A stretch of 64,000 nucleotides of DNA, taken from contig NZ_JFZT01000019.1 of assembly GCF_000632495.1 (NCBI RefSeq), positions 35,580 to 99,579 on the forward strand, read 5' to 3'. The DNA comes from Candidatus Acidianus copahuensis (GTDB taxonomy: Archaea > Thermoproteota > Thermoprotei_A > Sulfolobales > Sulfolobaceae). Positions 61,696 to 64,000 of the stretch are shown here, one piece after another (the first letter of the stretch is position 1; each line of letters begins with the position of its first letter). The notes under the pieces are model-generated. The model searched no databases, was not told the DNA's origin, and worked only from the letters and a program-made list of their open reading frames with translations. A program made the translations under genes and the position numbers.

Positions 61696-62018
61696 AAATT
61701 AGTCTACCATTTCTAAGATATATCTTTTTTCTAATAAAACTGTAAAGGAAGACTTTATAAACGATATCGAATCGATATTTTAATTATTTTTAGATTTACT
61801 AAATTTTTATTTTAATTAAGTTTGCTAAGAGATAGACCTAATCGTAAAATATCTATGAATACTCCTCTTTTATATGTATTGCGAAACAAATCTAAAGAAC
61901 CTCACTAAATTGATATAGAACAGAATTCTTTAATTTACGTTAACTCAATAAGGCCTATAAATGGTATAAAGAGAAGCGAAGAAATTAGTTTAAATAATAG
62001 TAATAGTCAAAATTGTTT
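61696..62018. other. 323-base gap with an operator-like palindrome
   Basis: Holds the ABC exporter promoter, a 15-base palindrome and, at 61988-61997, a TTTAAATA-type box about 26 bases before the Nudix ATG. Between them only short broken frames occur. Confidence 0.4.
61764..61778. promoter_or_regulatory. 15-base palindrome, candidate operator
   Basis: ATATCGA-A-TCGATAT is perfectly symmetric and stands about 45 bases upstream of the exporter's nearest TATA box. A second TATA-like TTTATAAA overlaps its other side. This is a usual site for a drug-responsive repressor of an exporter. No regulator gene is adjacent. Confidence 0.45.
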
Positions 62019-62450
62019 ATGCGTTATCCTCAAATTCTTTCAGTTCACCTCTTTATATTCAACGGAAATCAGATTTTATTACAAAAGAGGAAAAATACAG
62101 GATATAGGGATGGGTGTTATAGTGTTATAGCTGGTCATGTAGAAGCTAAGGAATCCGCGACTAAAGCTATGGTAAGGGAAGCAAAAGAAGAATCTGGAAT
62201 AGAAATAAAACCTGAATGGCTTAAATTAGTTCACGTAATGCATCGTCTTGAAAACCAAGAGAGAGTAGATTTCTTTTTTAAAGCAATGAAATATAATGGG
62301 GAACCTAGAATTTTGGAGGGAAAAGCTGATGATTTAAGGTGGTTTCCAGTTAATCAATTACCTGAAAATACTGTTCCTTACGTGAGGCAAGCTATAGAGA
62401 ATACACTCAAAGGGGAAATATACAGCGAATATGGTTGGATCTCAATATGA
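62019..62450 (+). CDS. Nudix hydrolase
   Basis: The 143-residue protein has the Nudix box, with GHVEAKES at its start and REAKEESGIEI at its end, matching GX5EX7REUXEEXGU. It hydrolyses nucleoside diphosphates linked to another group. ATG at 62019 is preferred to the in-frame TTG at 62013 because a TATA box lies about 26 bases before it. Confidence 0.9.
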   Translation: MRYPQILSVHLFIFNGNQILLQKRKNTGYRDGCYSVIAGHVEAKESATKAMVREAKEESGIEIKPEWLKLVHVMHRLENQERVDFFFKAMKYNGEPRILEGKADDLRWFPVNQLPENTVPYVRQAIENTLKGEIYSEYGWISI

Positions 62451-62509
62451 GTTTATAGCTAAGGAGAAACAAAATGTATCAATTTTTAAGATATAGATAT
62501 TGCGTATAT

Positions 62510-62710
62510 TTACTACTTAGAACCTCTAACAGTTTGCTCTGAATACCCTAGAGATGCGAGAGACAATTAGGGAGTATCTATGCTTTACTAATCTCTCCAG
62601 GAAGGTTAAGTGTTCTAAAACTTTAAGAGATCAAGTTGAAGATGAAATGTTAAAGAGAGTATCTTTAACTTTCGTTTAGAGTTGTTATTAGTCCTCCTCA
62701 GAAATGAGGA
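62510..62710 (-). pseudogene. tnpB: decayed 5' end of a tnpB-like gene
   Basis: Read on the reverse strand from the inner side of the first element end, alternate frames give ILSLTFHLQLDLLK and VLEHLTFLERLVKHRYSL, in a place and style that fit a TnpB N-terminus. Several stops and frame changes mean it is dead. The call relies mainly on the element end just upstream. Confidence 0.3.
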
Positions 62711-62775
62711 TCTATCTTCTTATAACTTTTTCTTAATGTCATCCCAGCCTTAAAGGGCAGGGCTTTCAATTGTAA
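62711..62775 (-). repeat. IS605-type element end, copy B
   Basis: Read in reverse it begins TTACAATTGAAAGCCCTGCC and continues with a partial hairpin around TTTA. It aligns over about 65 bases with copy A at 62918. The stem has mismatches, so it looks older than copy A. Confidence 0.55.
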
Positions 62776-62917
62776 GTGAGGAATAAGTCCATAGAGGATA
62801 TCTTGAAATACACTGAACAACCTAATGTCATTTAGGTACAAACGATTTTCTCTCTGCCTTAGCAAAAGATAAGGGTTAACTGTGAGACAGCAATATCTAC
62901 TGAAAGTTCGAGATAGT

Positions 62918-62982
62918 TTACAACTGAAAGCCTCGCTCTTTAGAGCGGGGATGTTATCAAAAAAAGTTTATAAAAAGATAGA
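62918..62982 (+). repeat. IS605-type element end, copy A, with hairpin
   Basis: It begins TTACAACTGAAAGCCTCGCT and contains an 8-base stem (CCTCGCTC with GAGCGGGG, one T-G pair) around a TTTA loop. It lies 27 bases before the tnpB start and is probably the left end of that element, as IS200/IS605 ends carry subterminal hairpins. Confidence 0.6.
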
Positions 62983-63008
62983 GAGTAATTCCTAATGAGG
63001 ACGGTACG

Positions 63009-63929
63009 GTGGGTAAACCTAAGAAGAGTAGTAAGGGATCAGTCCCTATGCCTACCGTATCAGTCCTAAGACGCACCATAACTGTAGATCTAATTCAAAC
63101 AAAAGAACAAGAGGAGGAGTTAAAAGAACTAGGAAACTTGTGTTCAAAACTATGGAATCAAGTAAACTACGAGAGAAGAAGACAGTTCTTTAACGGTGAA
63201 CACGGTGTTGATATCAAGGGTACCTATACAAAGTGGTATAATGAGTATAAGAACATGATAGGTACAATAACAGCACAACAAGTATTAAACAAAAATAATG
63301 AGGCATGGAGTTCATTCTTCTCCTTGTTAAGGGCAAAGAAAGAGAAAAAATTACTACCATTCATCAATAAAGTAAATCCACCTGGTTACTGGAAGGATAG
63401 GAAGGAGAGGAAGTTGATAATAGTGCTAAGAAAAGACCAATACAAGATAGATAAAGAGAAACAGGAGATTGAACTACACCATTTAGGGAAATTCGAGGAC
63501 TTGGCAATAAGATACAAGGGAGAAATATACTATAGAGGGGAACAAGGAAGACTAGAAATAATATACAACTCCGTGTTGCGTAAGTGGTATGCCCACATTA
63601 CCATAAAGGCAAATGAAAGACTTGACAGAAAGAATGATGAATGGGTTAAAGTACCACTAACACCTAAAGGTAATTTAGTAGGTGGGATAGATATAGGGAT
63701 AAACAATCTCTTTGCTGTTTATGTCTCTGATGGTACACAAGTGTTAATCAAGACTAGGATGTTGAAGTCTATCTCGTACTACTTCATGAAACTGATAAGT
63801 ATGAAACAGAAGTTATTATCCTTGTATAAACAACCGTTCTCAAATGAAATAAGACGATTATATGTTAAGTGGAAGAGGGAGTTAAACACTATAAGGGATA
63901 AACAATCTCTTTGCTGTTTATGTCTCTGA
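63009..63929 (+). pseudogene. tnpB: IS200/IS605-type tnpB broken by a tandem duplication
   Basis: The first 298 residues are a normal TnpB: N-terminal RRTITVDLIQTKEQEEELKE, a beta domain, and RuvC-I VGGIDIGINNLFAVYVS (D228). After NTIRDK the frame is lost, because a 199-base segment is repeated out of frame, and it ends in QSLCCLCL at 63929. The RuvC-II, zinc finger and RuvC-III regions are missing from this window. The start is GTG at 63009. No tnpA is present, so it is a TnpB-only element. Whether the sequence recovers beyond 64000 is not visible. Confidence 0.75.
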
Positions 63930-64000
63930 TGGTACACAAGTGTTAATCAAGACTAGGATGTTGAAGTCTATCTCGTACTACTTCATGAAACTGATAAGTA
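63696..64000 (+). repeat. 199-base tandem duplication inside tnpB
   Basis: The bases from 63696 (GGGATAAACAATCTCTTTGC) recur identically from 63895, an offset of 199, for at least 106 bases until the window ends. AGGGATAAA is shared at the joint. 199 is not a multiple of three, so the copy shifts the reading frame. Confidence 0.85.

Larger units (their letters stand above)
62451..63008. other. 558-base gap made of IS605-type element ends
   Basis: No intact gene. Two copies of a 65-base element end lie here in opposite directions (62711-62775 reverse, 62918-62982 forward). On the reverse strand beyond the first copy are patches that read like the N-terminus of a decayed TnpB (ILSLTFHLQLD, KVLEHLTFLERLV) with stops and shifts down to about 62510. 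Confidence 0.5.

Noticed and set aside
62711..62982. Terminal inverted repeats of one short insertion element
   Set aside because: The two ends face outward to separate tnpB sequences, and the 142 bases between them hold no gene.
1..64000. CRISPR array, tRNA or rRNA gene
   Set aside because: I found no regularly spaced direct repeats, and no gap shows a tRNA cloverleaf with a T-loop; gaps were read by eye only.

Overview
The window is A+T-rich archaeal DNA that best fits a member of the Sulfolobales (Sulfolobus, Saccharolobus or Acidianus type). The evidence is a Dpo4-type Y-family polymerase, a Cut-type molybdenum aldehyde (glyceraldehyde) oxidoreductase, an Agl3-type UDP-sulfoquinovose synthase, a split archaeal GMP synthetase, a stand-alone methylmalonyl-CoA mutase catalytic chain, a Trm5-type tRNA methyltransferase and a ZPR1 zinc-finger protein. 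Many genes start with TTG or GTG, and several have a TATA box about 25 bases before the start codon, as in leaderless archaeal transcripts. I saw no rRNA, tRNA or CRISPR array.

Layout. 1-12.3 kb: thioredoxin reductase end, IMPase-family phosphatase, a membrane-anchored double AAA ATPase, an FAD oxidoreductase with a 33-residue membrane microprotein, an alkaline-phosphatase-fold enzyme with a phosphoribosyltransferase, methylmalonyl-CoA mutase and epimerase, Hsp20, ZPR1, a GTPBP1-like GTPase and two CoxG-like proteins. 12.3-16.7 kb: a MocA-like nucleotidyltransferase, the small and medium Cut subunits, and a tight reverse-strand string of YHS protein, uroporphyrinogen-III methyltransferase, membrane protein, TusA-like protein and SIS protein. 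16.7-24.6 kb: an amidohydrolase-like protein lacking metal ligands, Trm5, a glutamine-synthetase-like protein lacking several metal ligands, an alcohol dehydrogenase, RtcA, a possible frameshifted gene, Dpo4 and a PfkB kinase.

24.6-26.0 kb is a gene-free graveyard with a decayed TnpB 3' end, a GC-rich island and a second decayed reading frame. 26-31 kb holds sugar and glycan genes (Agl3, nucleotidyltransferase, aldolase, flippase) with small regulatory proteins. 31-46 kb holds HtpX, GuaA-B, late cobalamin genes (cobQ, cobS, cbiB), the large Cut subunit (about 24 kb from its partners), a PUA protein, a glycosyltransferase, amino-acid enzymes and an HDAC-fold deacetylase. At 45.8-46.6 kb lies a compact, apparently immobile TnpB-like protein whose stop codon interlocks with that of the deacetylase. 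46.7-54.4 kb is one long reverse-strand block (glutamine amidotransferase, MBL hydrolase, a 41-residue microprotein, ribokinase-like kinase, ThiD-ThiN, M48 protease, CbiZ, DUF929, M28 peptidase, hydroxyacid dehydrogenase). 55-62.5 kb holds a divergent NRAMP transporter, a glycosylated surface protein, a beta-carbonic-anhydrase-like protein, an XdhC/CoxI-like maturation factor, an ABC exporter and a Nudix hydrolase. The window ends in IS200/IS605-type material: two divergent copies of an element end and a tnpB broken by a 199-base tandem duplication.

Themes. Several separated loci serve one molybdenum hydroxylase system (CutA, CutB, CutC, MocA-like, two CoxG-like, XdhC-like). Cobalamin synthesis and salvage (cobQ, cobS, cbiB, cbiZ, with cobA feeding the tetrapyrrole branch) sit near a B12-dependent mutase. 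Three M48 membrane proteases occur within 20 kb. The best candidates for something undescribed are the compact immobile TnpB-like nuclease, the operon linking SIS, TusA-like, membrane and siroheme/B12 genes, and the proteins that keep a family fold but have lost catalytic residues.
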